Assembly: GCA_003223315.1 (NCBI GenBank)
Contig: QHYR01000044.1
Span: 1 to 35,379, forward strand
Direction: 5' to 3'
Length of the DNA stretch: 35,379 nt
DNA from: Acidobacteriota bacterium
GTDB lineage: Bacteria; Acidobacteriota; Terriglobia; Acidiferrales; UBA7541
Shown here: positions 1 to 9,004 of the stretch, one piece after another
Numbering within the stretch: the first letter of the stretch is position 1
Layout of the letters: each line of letters opens with the position of its first letter
The notes under the pieces: model-generated
The model's input: only the letters and a program-made list of their open reading frames with translations
Database searches by the model: none
What the model was told of the DNA's origin: nothing
Position numbers and translations under genes: made by a program

Positions 1-430
1 CGCGCAACCCCGCGACCCAGCACACCAGAGCCATCAAAATGATCGCCACGCCGATGATGTTGAGAATGTCCACGCGCAGCAGGTCGGTCCACGGCGCGTA
101 CGGACGGCCCAGCAGAAACTCCTGCACGCGAAACAGCATCCCGAAGCCGAATATCTCCGCGCCGCGCAGCATCGCTTTGCGCGATGCCTCCCCCGGCGTG
201 ATTCCCTTCTCGATCGCGCGGCCGGTCACGAGCGCGAGCGAAATTCCCGCGGAAAAAAGAAAGAGCGGTGCGGGCAACGTTCCGCCGAGTTGCGAGAGCC
301 CGAAAAGCCTGGTGTGCCGCGCGCTTTCGCCCAACCAGGAATCATAACCGTGCGTCTGAAACATGAGAATGCAGGCCAGGCCCCGCATCCAGTCGAGGAA
401 GGCAATGCGCTGTCTCGCCGCGTTTGCCAC
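1..430 (-). CDS. DUF1624 / heparan-alpha-glucosaminide N-acetyltransferase-like membrane protein (partial, N-terminus)
   Basis: Reading leftwards from a GTG at 430, the frame stays open to the window edge for about 143 residues, so the C-terminus is missing. The protein starts VANAARQRIAFLDWMRGLAC, the N-terminal signature of the DUF1624/HGSNAT-like acyltransferases, which are multi-pass inner-membrane proteins thought to transfer acyl groups across the membrane. Hydrophobic stretches lie around residues 16-26 (first helix), 50-65 (LPAPLFLFSAGISLALVTG) and 122-143 (near the edge). A weak AAGG lies upstream of the GTG, and the family motif begins within ten residues, which favours this start. 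An internal ATG at the MRGLAC position is less likely because it would cut off the conserved RIAFLDW. The substrate is unknown. Confidence 0.8.
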   Translation of the reverse strand, partial: MANAARQRIAFLDWMRGLACILMFQTHGYDSWLGESARHTRLFGLSQLGGTLPAPLFLFSAGISLALVTGRAIEKGITPGEASRKAMLRGAEIFGFGMLFRVQEFLLGRPYAPWTDLLRVDILNIIGVAIILMALVCWVAGLR

Positions 431-484
431 GGCCGCACCTTACCACAGGCGCCGGAGGGATTCGCGGCGACGTCACGTACATGT

Positions 485-534
485 GTCATTCTGAGGCCGC
501 CGAACTGCCTTTGCTCGACGGCCGAAGAATCTCT
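485..534. repeat. Dispersed palindrome, family D (short copy)
   Basis: The element begins GTCATTCTGAG and ends GAAGAATCTCT, with a GGCCG/CGGCC stem between. The same flanks surround longer inner hairpins at 20782-20870 and 35046-35137, and looser versions at 24570-24638 and 27072-27138. It lies between thiG and the acyltransferase gene, the only notable content of that gap. Confidence 0.8.
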
Positions 535-583
535 CCGAAGAATCCGCTTAAGATATGTAGGGTTCGTCCAGGTGAACAGTGCG

Positions 584-1360
584 TTACCGCACCACTCCAG
601 CAAGGGGACTCGACGCACTGGCGTAGAGCTTCTTGGGAATGCGGCCGGCGAGGAACGCCTGCCGCCCCGCCTCGACGGCGTGGCGCATGGCTTCGGCCAT
701 CAGAACGGCATCCTGCGCTTCCGCGATGGCCGTATTCATGAGCACGCCATCGGCGCCCAATTCCATGGCCACGGTAGCGTCGGAAGCTGTCCCCACGCCG
801 GCATCCACGATCAGAGGCACTTCCGTGATGCGCTCGCGCAGGATGCGCAGCGAGGCGTGATTCTGAATCCCCATGCCCGAGCCGATCGGCGCGCCCAGCG
901 GCATCACCGCGGCCGCTCCCGCATCGATCAACCGCCGCGCCACCACAAGATCATCGTTCGTATAGGGCAGAACCACGAATCCCTCGCGCACAAGCTGTTC
1001 GGTGGCCTTCAGTAGCTCCGCGGTGTCAGGAAAAAGCGTTTGCTGATCGCCGATCACTTCAAGCTTCACCCAGTTGGAAAGGCCGGCCTCCCGCCCTAGG
1101 CGCGCTGTCCGCACGGCCTCTTCGGCGTTGTAGCATCCGGCGGTATTCGGCAGCAGAAAATATTTGTCGCGATCGATATAGTCGAGCAGCGATTCCTTGC
1201 TGCGGTCGGTCAAATTCACGCGGCGCACTGCCACGGTAATAATCTCCGCGCCGGAGGCCTCATGCGCCCGGCGCATCTCGCCGAAGGTGCGGTATTTTCC
1301 CGTGCCCACAATCAGCCGCGAATGAAACGCGCGGCCGGCGATCACTAGTAAATCGTTCAT
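584..1360 (-). CDS. thiG: Thiazole synthase ThiG
   Basis: ThiG makes the thiazole phosphate moiety of thiamine from 1-deoxy-D-xylulose 5-phosphate, the ThiS thiocarboxylate and dehydroglycine, in the cytoplasm. The 258-residue length matches the family (about 255). Visible family features are the N-terminal [11 protein letters not shown], the Schiff-base lysine at residue 99 in [10 protein letters not shown], the PLPNTAGC-like [11 protein letters not shown] near 69-79, the phosphate-binding [13 protein letters not shown], and [10 protein letters not shown]. The ATG at 1360 gives the standard N-terminus; the open frame upstream runs through a tandem palindrome array and is not coding. No thiS, thiO/thiH or other thi gene is in view, so the partners must be elsewhere. 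Transcription is leftward, in the same direction as its neighbours but separated by repeats. Confidence 0.95.
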   Translation of the reverse strand: MNDLLVIAGRAFHSRLIVGTGKYRTFGEMRRAHEASGAEIITVAVRRVNLTDRSKESLLDYIDRDKYFLLPNTAGCYNAEEAVRTARLGREAGLSNWVKLEVIGDQQTLFPDTAELLKATEQLVREGFVVLPYTNDDLVVARRLIDAGAAAVMPLGAPIGSGMGIQNHASLRILRERITEVPLIVDAGVGTASDATVAMELGADGVLMNTAIAEAQDAVLMAEAMRHAVEAGRQAFLAGRIPKKLYASASSPLAGVVR

Positions 1361-1441
1361 CTTGACCTTCTCCAGAAGCGCTCTCCCGGGGCATTGTCCC
1401 GCGATGTATTGTACTGCGCCCATCGCCTCTTGGTAAGGCGC

Positions 1442-1610
1442 GAAGCCGGGGTCCCCAGCATGCGCCGCCTTTGCGTATGCAGGGGTGGGAAGCCGGGGTC
1501 CCCAGCATGCGCCGCCTTTGCGTATGCTGGGGTGGGAAGCCGGGGTCCCCAGCATGCGCCTCTTGAGCGCGAGCACTCGCGCGGTAAAAAAGCCGCGTAT
1601 GCCGGGGTGG
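1442..1610. repeat. Tandem array of family A palindromes (three units)
   Basis: Two near-identical 47-base units (1442-1488 and 1489-1535) are followed by a 75-base variant (1536-1610). Each starts GAAGCCGGGGTCCCCAGCAT and ends in a GGGGTGG box, so CCCCAGCATGCG pairs with CGTATGCTGGGG to form a hairpin. The third unit has a longer loop holding its own GAGCGCGAGCACTCGCGC palindrome. The array fills the gap between thiG and the acyl-CoA synthetase gene. Related units occur at 3582-3705 and 22514-22728. Confidence 0.88.
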
Positions 1611-1613
1611 CAG

Positions 1614-3476
1614 TCAGCGCGCCACGGGCGAGGGCTGCGCATACAGCCGCTCGATCAGGTCGGCGTAACGCTCGTCGATCACGCGGCGCTTGAGCTTGAG
1701 CGTAAACGTCAGTTCGCCGCCGTCAAAGGTGAATTCGCGATCGAGCAAAGCGAAGCGCTTGATGGTTTCAAACTGCGCCAGATTCGCGCTCAGCCGCTTG
1801 ATCTCTCCTTCGATCAAATCGTGCACCCACGCACTCGAAACCATCTCCTGGGGCGAAGCGAGCTTTACTCCGGCCTGTGCGGCGCGTGCCTGCACAGTGG
1901 CAAAATTCGGCACGATGAGCGCGGCGATATACGGACGGCGATCGCCCACCAGCACCGCGCTCAAAATGAACGGACTCGATTTCAGCGCATTTTCAATCGG
2001 CGCGGGAGCAATCAGCTTGCCGCCGGCGGTCTTCAGCAGTTCCTTCTTGCGATCGGTGATGGACAAATAGCCGTCCGCATCCAGACCGCCGATGTCGCCG
2101 GTCGCGAGCCAGCCGTCCGGCGAAAGCACGGCGCGCGTCTCCTCCGGCTTCTTGTAATAGCCCTGCATGACGCACGGCCCGCGAACCAGCAGTTCGCCGT
2201 CTTCGGCGGTGCGCACCTCCACGCCGGGAATGGGGCGCCCTACCGTGCCGATATGGCTAGCGCTCGGGAGATTGGTAGCCACTACGGGCGAGGTCTCCGT
2301 CAATCCGTAGCCCTGGAACAGCGGGAGGCCCACGGTGGTGAAAAACTCGGCAAGCTCGGGCGCCAGCGGCGCGCCTCCGGAAATGAATTCGACGATGCGC
2401 CCGCCCACACCCTCGCGAAATTTCTGGTAAACGAGCTGATTTGCGACACGCCACTGCCAGCGCACTCCCAGCGGCACCCGGCGCCCGTAAGCCCGCCACG
2501 GCGCCGCCTTGCGCTCCACGCCAATGGCCCAGTCGAAAATGCGGCGGCGAATCCCCGTGGTCTGCGCGCCGCGCTCGAGGATATTGCCGTAAAGCTTCTC
2601 GAAAAATCGTGGCACGGCTGCGCAAATGTGGGGCCGCACCTCCAGCAGCGCCTGCGGGACATCTTCCATGCGCGGAACGTAAGCGACGGACACGCCGTTG
2701 AACAGGTATCCGTAATCCACCTCCCGCTCGTAAACGTGCGCCAGCGGCAGGAAAGAGAGCGCCACGCTGCCCGGCTCCAAGTCAAAGCGCTCGAAGGAAG
2801 CTTTGACGTTCGACGTGAAGTTCGCGTGCGAGAGCATCACGCCTTTGGGCTCGCCCGTCGTGCCCGAGGTGTAGATGATCGAGGCCAGCGAATCCGAGCG
2901 CAAACCGGCGATCCGCCGCCGGTAAGCTTCGATCTCCGCGTCTCCCGCCTGGGCGATGAGCGCTTCGTAACTGAACGTTTCGCCCAAACCACCAGGAGAG
3001 GGACCGCTACGCTCAGAGCCGCTGCGGCCTATCGGCCCGGAAGCCTCCGTCCTTGCGCTTCCGGCGAAAATAACCTTCTCGGCGCCCGATTTACTCTTTG
3101 CCATTTCGCTCCAGCGCCTGGCCTGCTCCTCTCCGGCGACAAAAATGATCTTGGCCTCGGAATGCTCCAGGATGTAGGCCATGCGTTCCGCCGATTCGCG
3201 GAAGTAAATGGGCACGACAACCGCGCCGAGGCCAAGCGCGGCAAAATCGGCCACATGCCATTCCGGGCAGTTCGGCGCGAAAAGCGCCACGCGGTCGCCC
3301 TGCGCGACGCCGAGATTCGCCAAGCTTTGCGAAAGCCCGGCGATGCGCCGCAGCATCTCCTTCGCGGTGATGGGCAGCCATTGCCCGTCTTGTTTGTGGA
3401 TCTGAGCGCGCGGAGATGCGTAGCGATCGATCGCTTGCAGCAAACGCCCGGGCAGGGTGGGATAATCCGCGGTCAT
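1614..3476 (-). CDS. Long-chain acyl-CoA synthetase (AMP-forming), FadD-like
   Basis: A 620-residue member of the ANL adenylate-forming superfamily that activates fatty acids with ATP and CoA. Core motifs appear in order: the phosphate loop [11 protein letters not shown] (about residue 202), GYGLTETSP (about 390), the hinge-side TGD and [15 protein letters not shown] (about 457-480), and a late lysine in TLKLKRRV (about 592) at the catalytic Lys position. Length and motif order fit the long-chain (FACL) group related to eukaryotic and mycobacterial FadD15-like enzymes. A Gly/Ser/Pro-rich insertion sits near residues 140-160. The ATG at 3476 gives [13 protein letters not shown]; earlier starts would read through the repeat region. 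It faces the same way as thiG, but the array between them argues against tight coupling. Confidence 0.92.
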   Translation of the reverse strand: MTADYPTLPGRLLQAIDRYASPRAQIHKQDGQWLPITAKEMLRRIAGLSQSLANLGVAQGDRVALFAPNCPEWHVADFAALGLGAVVVPIYFRESAERMAYILEHSEAKIIFVAGEEQARRWSEMAKSKSGAEKVIFAGSARTEASGPIGRSGSERSGPSPGGLGETFSYEALIAQAGDAEIEAYRRRIAGLRSDSLASIIYTSGTTGEPKGVMLSHANFTSNVKASFERFDLEPGSVALSFLPLAHVYEREVDYGYLFNGVSVAYVPRMEDVPQALLEVRPHICAAVPRFFEKLYGNILERGAQTTGIRRRIFDWAIGVERKAAPWRAYGRRVPLGVRWQWRVANQLVYQKFREGVGGRIVEFISGGAPLAPELAEFFTTVGLPLFQGYGLTETSPVVATNLPSASHIGTVGRPIPGVEVRTAEDGELLVRGPCVMQGYYKKPEETRAVLSPDGWLATGDIGGLDADGYLSITDRKKELLKTAGGKLIAPAPIENALKSSPFILSAVLVGDRRPYIAALIVPNFATVQARAAQAGVKLASPQEMVSSAWVHDLIEGEIKRLSANLAQFETIKRFALLDREFTFDGGELTFTLKLKRRVIDERYADLIERLYAQPSPVAR

Positions 3477-3542
3477 CGTCCCGCACTCTACAGCAGCGCA
3501 CTTGCCGCGGCAACTCGCGGAGATGTGATGCTTATGGACTCT

Positions 3543-3835
3543 TCCGAGTCCCGCAAGGGACGAAATAACATAGCCCAGCGCGGAACCGGGGCCCCCAGCA
3601 TACGCCTCTCGAGCGCGAGCACTCGCGCGATACAAAAAGTCGCGCATGCTGGGGTGGTGGAACCGGGGCCCCCGACGCGCCGGCCTCGCGCACATTGAGG
3701 TGGCAAGCCCCGGGAACCCAAGCGTCACCGAATATCCCAAAGCCCCGGAGGGGCGAAAGACTTTAGCCCAGCGCGGAAGCGCTGGGAGGCAAACGTAACC
3801 AGGCATCCGGAGCCCCGTCAGGGGCGACACAAGCC
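3543..3835. repeat. Mixed cluster of family A and family B repeats
   Basis: This gene-free stretch between divergent genes is almost wholly repeats. Family B units (AGCCCCG..AGGGGCGA, often followed by TTAGCCCAGCGCGGAAGCGCTGGG-like text) lie at about 3543-3584, 3750-3790 and 3811-3835. Family A units lie at 3582-3658 and 3659-3705. The same B-then-A order recurs at 22478-22611. No coding frame in this stretch looks real. Confidence 0.85.
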
Positions 3836-3917
3836 TCTTGCCATGCGACGAAGGCCGATGCGCCAAGAATTAAGCCGAATCGGAGCGCTCTGCGCGTTAA
3901 TATCCTCCCGAGGTCCC

Positions 3918-5525
3918 ATGGTAGAACCTCGCACACAAGCCGCCGACAAGCCGGTTCGCGCGCCCCGCGGCCCAGCCCTTTCCTGCAAGGGCTGGCGACA
4001 GGAAGCCGCCCTGCGCATGCTGATGAATAGCCTCGACCCGGCAGTTGCCGAGCATCCCGAAGAGCTCATTGTCTCGGGCGGGATTGGCAAGCTGGCGCGC
4101 GATTGGCAGGCGTTCCATGCCATCGTGAAGTCGCTCCAAACGCTCGAAGAAGACGAAACCTTGCTCCTCCCATCCGGCGCGCCCGGTCCGATTCTGAAAA
4201 CGAATCTCGATGCTCCCCGCGTGGTCGTCGTGAATTCGATGCTGCCGCAAGACGCGCATGTGGCCGGCATCGAGCGCCCCGGCGCGCCATCAACCACACG
4301 CATGGCGGCGGATTGGATGTTCACTGGGCCCTCCAGCGCGCTTCCCGAAGCTTACGAAACCCTTCGCGCCGCCGCGCGCAAGCATTTTGGCGGAAGCCTT
4401 GCGGGTCGGCTTGTTGTCGCCGGCGGGATGGGCGGCATGGGCGGCGCCCAGCCGCTCGCTGCCACGTTAAACGGCGCTGCGTTTCTCGGCATCGACGCGG
4501 ACGCCGATCGCATCAAGCGCCGCGTGAAGGCCGGCCATTGCGAAGTGATGGTGAATAATCTGGACGAAGCTCTGCGCATCCTGAAAAACGCAGTCCGCAA
4601 ATGCGCACCAGCCTCGGTCGGCCTGATCGCAAACGCTTCCGAACTCCTTCCGGAATTCGTGCGCCGCGGCGTCTTGCCGGACCTGCTTACCGACCAGACG
4701 CCCGCGGACGACCCGTTCGCCTATATTCCGCAGGGCCTCACAATCGCGCAGGCCGCCGAATTGCGAGAAAAGGGTCCGCGCGTGTATCGTGAAAGAGCTT
4801 TGGATTCCATTGCCACGCAAGCCCATGCAATGCTTGAACTCAAAAAGATGGGCGCCGTCGTATTCGAATTTGGCAATGGAATGCGCGCGCAGGCGCTCGC
4901 CCGCGGCGTGGCCGATGCCTACGAAATTCCGAATTTCGCTTCGGAGTATCTGCAGCCGGATTTGGCGCAGGGCCGCGGTCTGCTGACGCTGATCGCGCTC
5001 TCCGGCGATCTCGGGCACGTTGATGAGCTTTTTCCGCGCCTTTTTTCCGACAGCGAGCTGCAGAAATGGGTCGCTATCGCCCGCAAGCATCCTTCATCGG
5101 GCTTGCCCGCGCGCAGCTACTGGATGGGAGCGGCCGAGGCCATCCAGCTAGCCACTGCGATCAACGATGTCGTCGCGAGAGGCGAGACAAGCGCGCCAGT
5201 GGCGGTGGCGCGCTCGGTTCGCCACAACCAGAACAAGAACTTCCCCGGCAGCCAACCTGCAGTGCAAATCCCGAGTCCAGGCGCGGTCGCCCAATCCCTG
5301 GCTGACTCGCCCGCACTGGCCGCCCTCGTCCAGACGGCCCGCGGCGCGTCCTGGGTCGGGTTACAGGCAACCGCGGGATCGAATGAAAGCTGGCAGCAAA
5401 CCGCACTCATCACCGTGGTAGCAGACGGCAAACCCAAAACAGCGGAAAATATTGCACGCCTTTTTGCAAATGACTTTCGGGCCGTCATCTCCCTCTTCGC
5501 GCCGCTGAACCAAAACCCCAGCTAG
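3918..5525 (+). CDS. Urocanase (urocanate hydratase, HutU) family protein, divergent active-site region
   Basis: HutU converts urocanate to imidazolonepropionate using NAD+ as an electrophile. This 535-residue protein follows the family through most of its length: RAPRGPALSCKGW at the start, MLMNSLDPAVAEHPEEL, GGIGKLARDW, the NAD-binding MGGMGGAQPLAAT (about residues 170-182), TDQTPADDP, and the late ASWVGLQA. Several segments that are strongly conserved in true HutU, as recalled, are changed: the YGQMTAGSW region reads TTRMAADWM, the RDHLDxGSVASP loop reads RSVRHNQNKNFPGS, and the HHGGGVGMGxSxH segment reads QATAGSNESWQQT. The C-terminus is also shorter. It may be a paralogue with another reaction or a cofactor-binding non-enzyme. 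The ATG at 3918 with GAGG just upstream fits the family N-terminus. FtcD follows 212 bases downstream. Confidence 0.8.
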   Translation: MVEPRTQAADKPVRAPRGPALSCKGWRQEAALRMLMNSLDPAVAEHPEELIVSGGIGKLARDWQAFHAIVKSLQTLEEDETLLLPSGAPGPILKTNLDAPRVVVVNSMLPQDAHVAGIERPGAPSTTRMAADWMFTGPSSALPEAYETLRAAARKHFGGSLAGRLVVAGGMGGMGGAQPLAATLNGAAFLGIDADADRIKRRVKAGHCEVMVNNLDEALRILKNAVRKCAPASVGLIANASELLPEFVRRGVLPDLLTDQTPADDPFAYIPQGLTIAQAAELREKGPRVYRERALDSIATQAHAMLELKKMGAVVFEFGNGMRAQALARGVADAYEIPNFASEYLQPDLAQGRGLLTLIALSGDLGHVDELFPRLFSDSELQKWVAIARKHPSSGLPARSYWMGAAEAIQLATAINDVVARGETSAPVAVARSVRHNQNKNFPGSQPAVQIPSPGAVAQSLADSPALAALVQTARGASWVGLQATAGSNESWQQTALITVVADGKPKTAENIARLFANDFRAVISLFAPLNQNPS

Positions 5526-5737
5526 CGAGTTTGCAGCTTGAGTCACGCCGCGCTCCATCGCCGTGGCTAACCGACTCCACATCGCGTAACATTGCACGGT
5601 GCGGGCCTGCGGCCTCGAGCTCCTTATGGCTCAGTTGTTCTAGGATCTCTATGCCCTCAGTACCTCTGTGAACTCTGTGTAGGTTGTTCTAACAAAGGGG
5701 CATGGAGACACAAAGCGCACAGAGACAGAAACCAGGC

Positions 5738-6691
5738 ATGAGGCGCTTGATCGAATGCGTTCCCAATTTTTCCGAGGGGCGCGATCGCAAACGGATTGAA
5801 GCGCTGGCCGCGGCCATGAGCGGCATCAAAGGCGCATGGGTGCTCGATCTGCATAGCGACCCGGACCACAACCGCTCTGTGATCACTGTGGCCGGAGAGC
5901 CGGAGCCGGTAAGCGAGGCGGCGCTCGGCGGAGTGGCCAAGGCCGCGGAATGGATCGACCTCCGCCGCCATACGGGAGAGCATCCGCGCATCGGGGCCAT
6001 CGACGTTTTGCCCTTTGTGCCCATCGAGGGCGTGAGCATGGAGAATTGCGTCGCCTTTGCCCGGCATGCCGGCGAGGAGATTTGGGCGCGCCACAAAATT
6101 CCGGTCTATTTTTACGAAGAGGCGGCCATGCGGCCCGAACGCAAAAGATTAGAGAGCGTGCGCAGCGGAGAATTTGAGTACCTGCGCGACGAGGTCTTGC
6201 GCAATACGGATCGTACTCCCGATATCGGCGGGCCCGCCCTGCACCCCTCCGCGGGCGCCGTGGCCGTCGGAGCGCGAAAATTCCTGATCGCCTATAACAT
6301 CAATTTGGATACCTCCGACGTGTCCATAGCAAAAAAAATTGCCCGCCTGATTCGCGCCTCAAATGGCGGCCTGCCCCATGTGAAAGCCATCGGCGTCGAA
6401 CTCAAAGAACGCAAGCTCGCTCAGGTCTCCACCAATCTCACCGATTTCGACGAGACCCCCATCCGCCGCGTTTTCGAGGCCGTGCGGCTCGAAGCCGAGC
6501 GCAACGGCTGCTCGATCCACAGCAGCGAGATTGTCGGTTTGGTGCCGCGCAAGGCGCTCGATCCAAAGGACGCGGCAGATTTGCTGCTGGAGGACTTCGC
6601 GCCGGCAAAAAAGATTCTGGAAAATCGGCTGGAAATAAAGATCAACGAAGAAGCGCCCGACGGCATCTCATTACGCAGCATCGGATCATAG
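5738..6691 (+). CDS. ftcD: Glutamate formimidoyltransferase
   Basis: Transfers the formimino group of N-formimino-L-glutamate to tetrahydrofolate, a late step of histidine degradation that feeds one-carbon metabolism. The 317 residues correspond to the transferase half only, without the cyclodeaminase domain. The N-terminus MRRLIECVPNFSEGR is the family hallmark, and starting here places the GEHPR histidine at residue 82, the position of the catalytic His in characterised FTCD. Later motifs include ARKFLIAYNINLDT and the SSEIVGLVPRKAL segment. An upstream in-frame ATG at 5702 has AAAGGGG only one base before it and would add twelve residues not typical of the family. The neighbouring urocanase homologue supports a histidine-catabolic setting, although hutH and hutI are absent here. 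Confidence 0.93.
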   Translation: MRRLIECVPNFSEGRDRKRIEALAAAMSGIKGAWVLDLHSDPDHNRSVITVAGEPEPVSEAALGGVAKAAEWIDLRRHTGEHPRIGAIDVLPFVPIEGVSMENCVAFARHAGEEIWARHKIPVYFYEEAAMRPERKRLESVRSGEFEYLRDEVLRNTDRTPDIGGPALHPSAGAVAVGARKFLIAYNINLDTSDVSIAKKIARLIRASNGGLPHVKAIGVELKERKLAQVSTNLTDFDETPIRRVFEAVRLEAERNGCSIHSSEIVGLVPRKALDPKDAADLLLEDFAPAKKILENRLEIKINEEAPDGISLRSIGS

Positions 6692-6730
6692 CGATCGTAT
6701 GGGAGAACCGGGCGACTCGAGGGTGAACAA

Positions 6731-7777
6731 ATGAATTATAGAAAAATTCTCGCGACGGCAATCTTTGGGACGGTCTTGGCTGGCGCCGCGGTCACACGCG
6801 CTCACGCCAGTAGCCTCAGCACGGACGTGATCGGCATGTTCCCGCAAAACATTGGCGAGTTCGCCTACGCCGATCTGAAACAGGCGCGTTCCCTGAGCTG
6901 GTTCCCGCAGCTCAAGCAACAAATGCTTCCGGCGCGCTTCAAGCAGTTCGAGCAGTTTCTGACGGCCGCGGGCGTCGATCCCAATTCGCAGGTGGAGGAA
7001 ATTGCCTGGGCCACTGTGGGCGCGGCTCCGGCCGCGGCGGCTCAAAACGCTCCGGCGAATGGCGCGAATGCCGCGCCGCAGCAAAATGCTCCGCCGCTCG
7101 GCGGCGAGCAAGTCCTGGGCGTGGCCATCGGCTCTTTCCGGCCCGAAACGGCGGAAGGCTATTTCGCCGCGCAAAAGCTGCCGGTGGTAAAGGTGCGCAA
7201 CTTTTCGCTTTACGCCTTCGGCGGCGGATCCGGGCCGGCGGATCTGTTCTTCTTCTTTCTCGATTCCAATACGGCGGCATTCGGCCAGCGCCAGCAACTC
7301 GAGCGCCTCATCGCCATCCGCGCGGGCGAAGAGCAGGGCCTCTTGAGCGATTCCAAGATGCTTCCCCTGATCAACGAAGCCAATGGCAGCGGCGTGGTAT
7401 GGGCGGTGATGAACGGAACCTACGCGCAATTGGCCATGCAGCAATTGGCGCCGGAAGCGGGGCAATTTCCCCAGGCGCAGCAGCTCGTTTCCCGCCTGCG
7501 CGCCCTGAGCCTGCAGATTATTGCCGGCTCCGGCGTGCAAGCCCGCTTTCAATCCATCTGCGCCACTCCCGACGACGCCAACACCTTTGCCGCGCTCTTG
7601 CAGGCGGGCCTGCTTTATAAGCGCTATCAGATCGGTAATTCCAACCCGGACCTCGCTTCCCTGCTCGATTCCACGCGCATCACCCCGGCGGGAGACCGCC
7701 TCAACGTCCAGCTCAGCCTCACCGATGAGCAGATGCTTTCCCTGATTCGCCGGAATACTTTCGCCGTAACCATGTAG
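6731..7777 (+). CDS. Secreted protein of unknown function
   Basis: A 348-residue protein with a clear Sec signal peptide (MNYRKILATAIFGTVLAGAA, likely cleaved after AHA near residue 26) and no later membrane span. An Ala/Gln/Asn/Pro-rich linker at about 97-122 separates an N-terminal helical part (SLSTDVIGMFPQNIGEFAYADLKQA) from a mixed region. The text DVIGMFPQ..EFAYADL..AR resembles acidobacterial exported proteins often annotated only as hypothetical. A GAGGGTG ribosome site lies before the ATG. It follows ftcD by 39 bases and may be co-transcribed, but nothing in it suggests a histidine-related role. Confidence 0.75.
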   Translation: MNYRKILATAIFGTVLAGAAVTRAHASSLSTDVIGMFPQNIGEFAYADLKQARSLSWFPQLKQQMLPARFKQFEQFLTAAGVDPNSQVEEIAWATVGAAPAAAAQNAPANGANAAPQQNAPPLGGEQVLGVAIGSFRPETAEGYFAAQKLPVVKVRNFSLYAFGGGSGPADLFFFFLDSNTAAFGQRQQLERLIAIRAGEEQGLLSDSKMLPLINEANGSGVVWAVMNGTYAQLAMQQLAPEAGQFPQAQQLVSRLRALSLQIIAGSGVQARFQSICATPDDANTFAALLQAGLLYKRYQIGNSNPDLASLLDSTRITPAGDRLNVQLSLTDEQMLSLIRRNTFAVTM

Positions 7778-7794
7778 CCGCAATCGCGGCTTCG

Positions 7795-7950
7795 CTAATG
7801 GAAATAGGTCTGCCCCGCGAGGATAGCCTCTAGCGCCGGCGCCAGGTCGCTTCCCGCCTTCGATTTGTTCAGCGACCCTTTGGCCCCGGAACGCTTGATG
7901 GGCGAGGAAAGAATCTGCGGGTCATGCAGACCGATGCGAATGCCATGTCC
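7795..7950 (-). pseudogene. C-terminal remnant of a response-regulator receiver domain
   Basis: The last roughly 50 codons before a TAG at 7795 read GIRIGLHDPQ, then SGAKGSLNKSKAGSDLAPALEAILAGQTYF. This matches the end of NarL-type receiver domains, where the usual text is close to SGAKGYLLKSDAGSDLLPALEAV. The phosphoacceptor half and any output domain are missing upstream; that sequence is occupied by a small gene on the other strand. It is most simply a decayed relative of the intact receiver at 8412-8834. Confidence 0.6.
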
Positions 7951-8056
7951 TTGATTTCCACAGCCGGGGACGCGGATACTGCTTTCGTCTGATCCGCCAC
8001 CTCCGCCGTGCCTGTGGCGTCGGTCTTTTGCGAACCGGATAGAAAGGTTCACGACC

Positions 8057-8317
8057 ATGCCAGAAGCGGCATCCGACCCCATCCTAAAATATTTGTGGCA
8101 GCAGGCCGTGTTCGAGGCCTTCATCGAACTGCGCCCCGAATATCTGCCTGCACAAGTCAAGGCGGCTGAACGTGCCATTTCCGCCAGGCTTAGCGACCCC
8201 AATCTCCCTGACCTGGAGGAGCAACTCGCCCTGCGAGATGCCTTGCGGAGTTTGCGCGTGATCTTCCCGCAACAATGCCAATCCAAGCAGGAATTCGGCG
8301 AAATAGCTGCCGCCTGA
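8057..8317 (+). CDS. Small protein of unknown function (86 aa)
   Basis: A short, largely helical, acidic protein beginning MPEAASDPILKYLWQQAVFE, with GAAAGG nine bases before the ATG. The sequence has a regular heptad-like spread of Leu and Ala (LPAQVKAAERAISARL, DLEEQLALRDALRSLR), as expected of a small helical or coiled-coil protein. I do not recognise the family. It lies between the receiver remnant and the intact receiver, both on the other strand. The long opposite-strand frame across it is judged to be a shadow. Confidence 0.6.
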   Translation: MPEAASDPILKYLWQQAVFEAFIELRPEYLPAQVKAAERAISARLSDPNLPDLEEQLALRDALRSLRVIFPQQCQSKQEFGEIAAA

Positions 8318-8411
8318 TCGCTCCGCTAATCCGCTGGTCCGCGATAACGCTAGGAGCGAAGTGCTTGCAGCCCAACTTCGTCGCCCCGCGAATCCGGCTG
8401 CCTGCCGGTCA

Positions 8412-8834
8412 TTACTCGGCAGCGGCACGGCGTGATTTGGGTTTCGCGGGTTTTCCGGGCGGCTCCTCGCCAGGGATCCCGATCAGGCGGTTGAGTGTCG
8501 GAATCAATTCGGTCCCGGCGGCGGACTTACTGACGAGACCGTGCGCCCATAGACGCACGCCCTGCACAACTGCGGGTGTATCGTGCATCGTCAAGAACAC
8601 GATCTTCGTTGCAGGCGAGATTCGCCTGATCTCATAAGCGGCCTTGACGCCATTCAATCCCGGCATGTTGATGTCGAGAAGAACGAGTTCCGGCCTTAGC
8701 TCGATGACTTTTTCGATCGCCTCGTAGCCATCCTTGGCCTCGCCGCACACCTGGAAGGAATGCCAATCGAGCAGCGCCCGTATTGTGGTCCGCGCGACAG
8801 AATTATCGTCGACGATAAGGATTCGAGCCGGCAA
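8412..8834 (-). CDS. Stand-alone response regulator (receiver domain)
   Basis: A 140-residue CheY/NarL-type receiver with the full active site: Asp9-Asp10, phosphoacceptor Asp54 in LLDINMPGLNG, Thr82 and Lys103. There is no DNA-binding output domain; the receiver is followed by a basic Pro/Lys/Arg tail. The start is a TTG at 8834 with GGAG seven bases upstream, giving MPARILIVDDNSV. It probably acts through protein contacts, or in phosphorelay with an unlinked kinase. The upstream gene on this strand (9005-9442) encodes a kinase-like ATPase fold, which may be a functional partner. Confidence 0.9.
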   Translation of the reverse strand: MPARILIVDDNSVARTTIRALLDWHSFQVCGEAKDGYEAIEKVIELRPELVLLDINMPGLNGVKAAYEIRRISPATKIVFLTMHDTPAVVQGVRLWAHGLVSKSAAGTELIPTLNRLIGIPGEEPPGKPAKPKSRRAAAE

Positions 8835-9004
8835 ATTGGTGCTCCGGGGCCCAACGTTGCCATCTCAGAGGCGGGAAGCTCCGGAGCGGCGGTTTAATAG
8901 TCCCTCCATCCGGAGTTGTCTGTACATACGTGAGAGACTCTAGACTGGGATTTTGCGCCCGGCAGAAAGGGGTTCTATATCTTGCCTGCCCGCATCTAAC
9001 GTGA

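Noticed and set aside
1361-1642. Longer N-terminus for ThiG
   Set aside because: The extension reads through the tandem family A array; the ATG at 1360 gives the normal family N-terminus and length.
1485-3698. Long plus-strand open frame of 737 codons
   Set aside because: It lies antisense to the acyl-CoA synthetase gene and has Arg/His-rich composition without family motifs; it is a GC-driven shadow.
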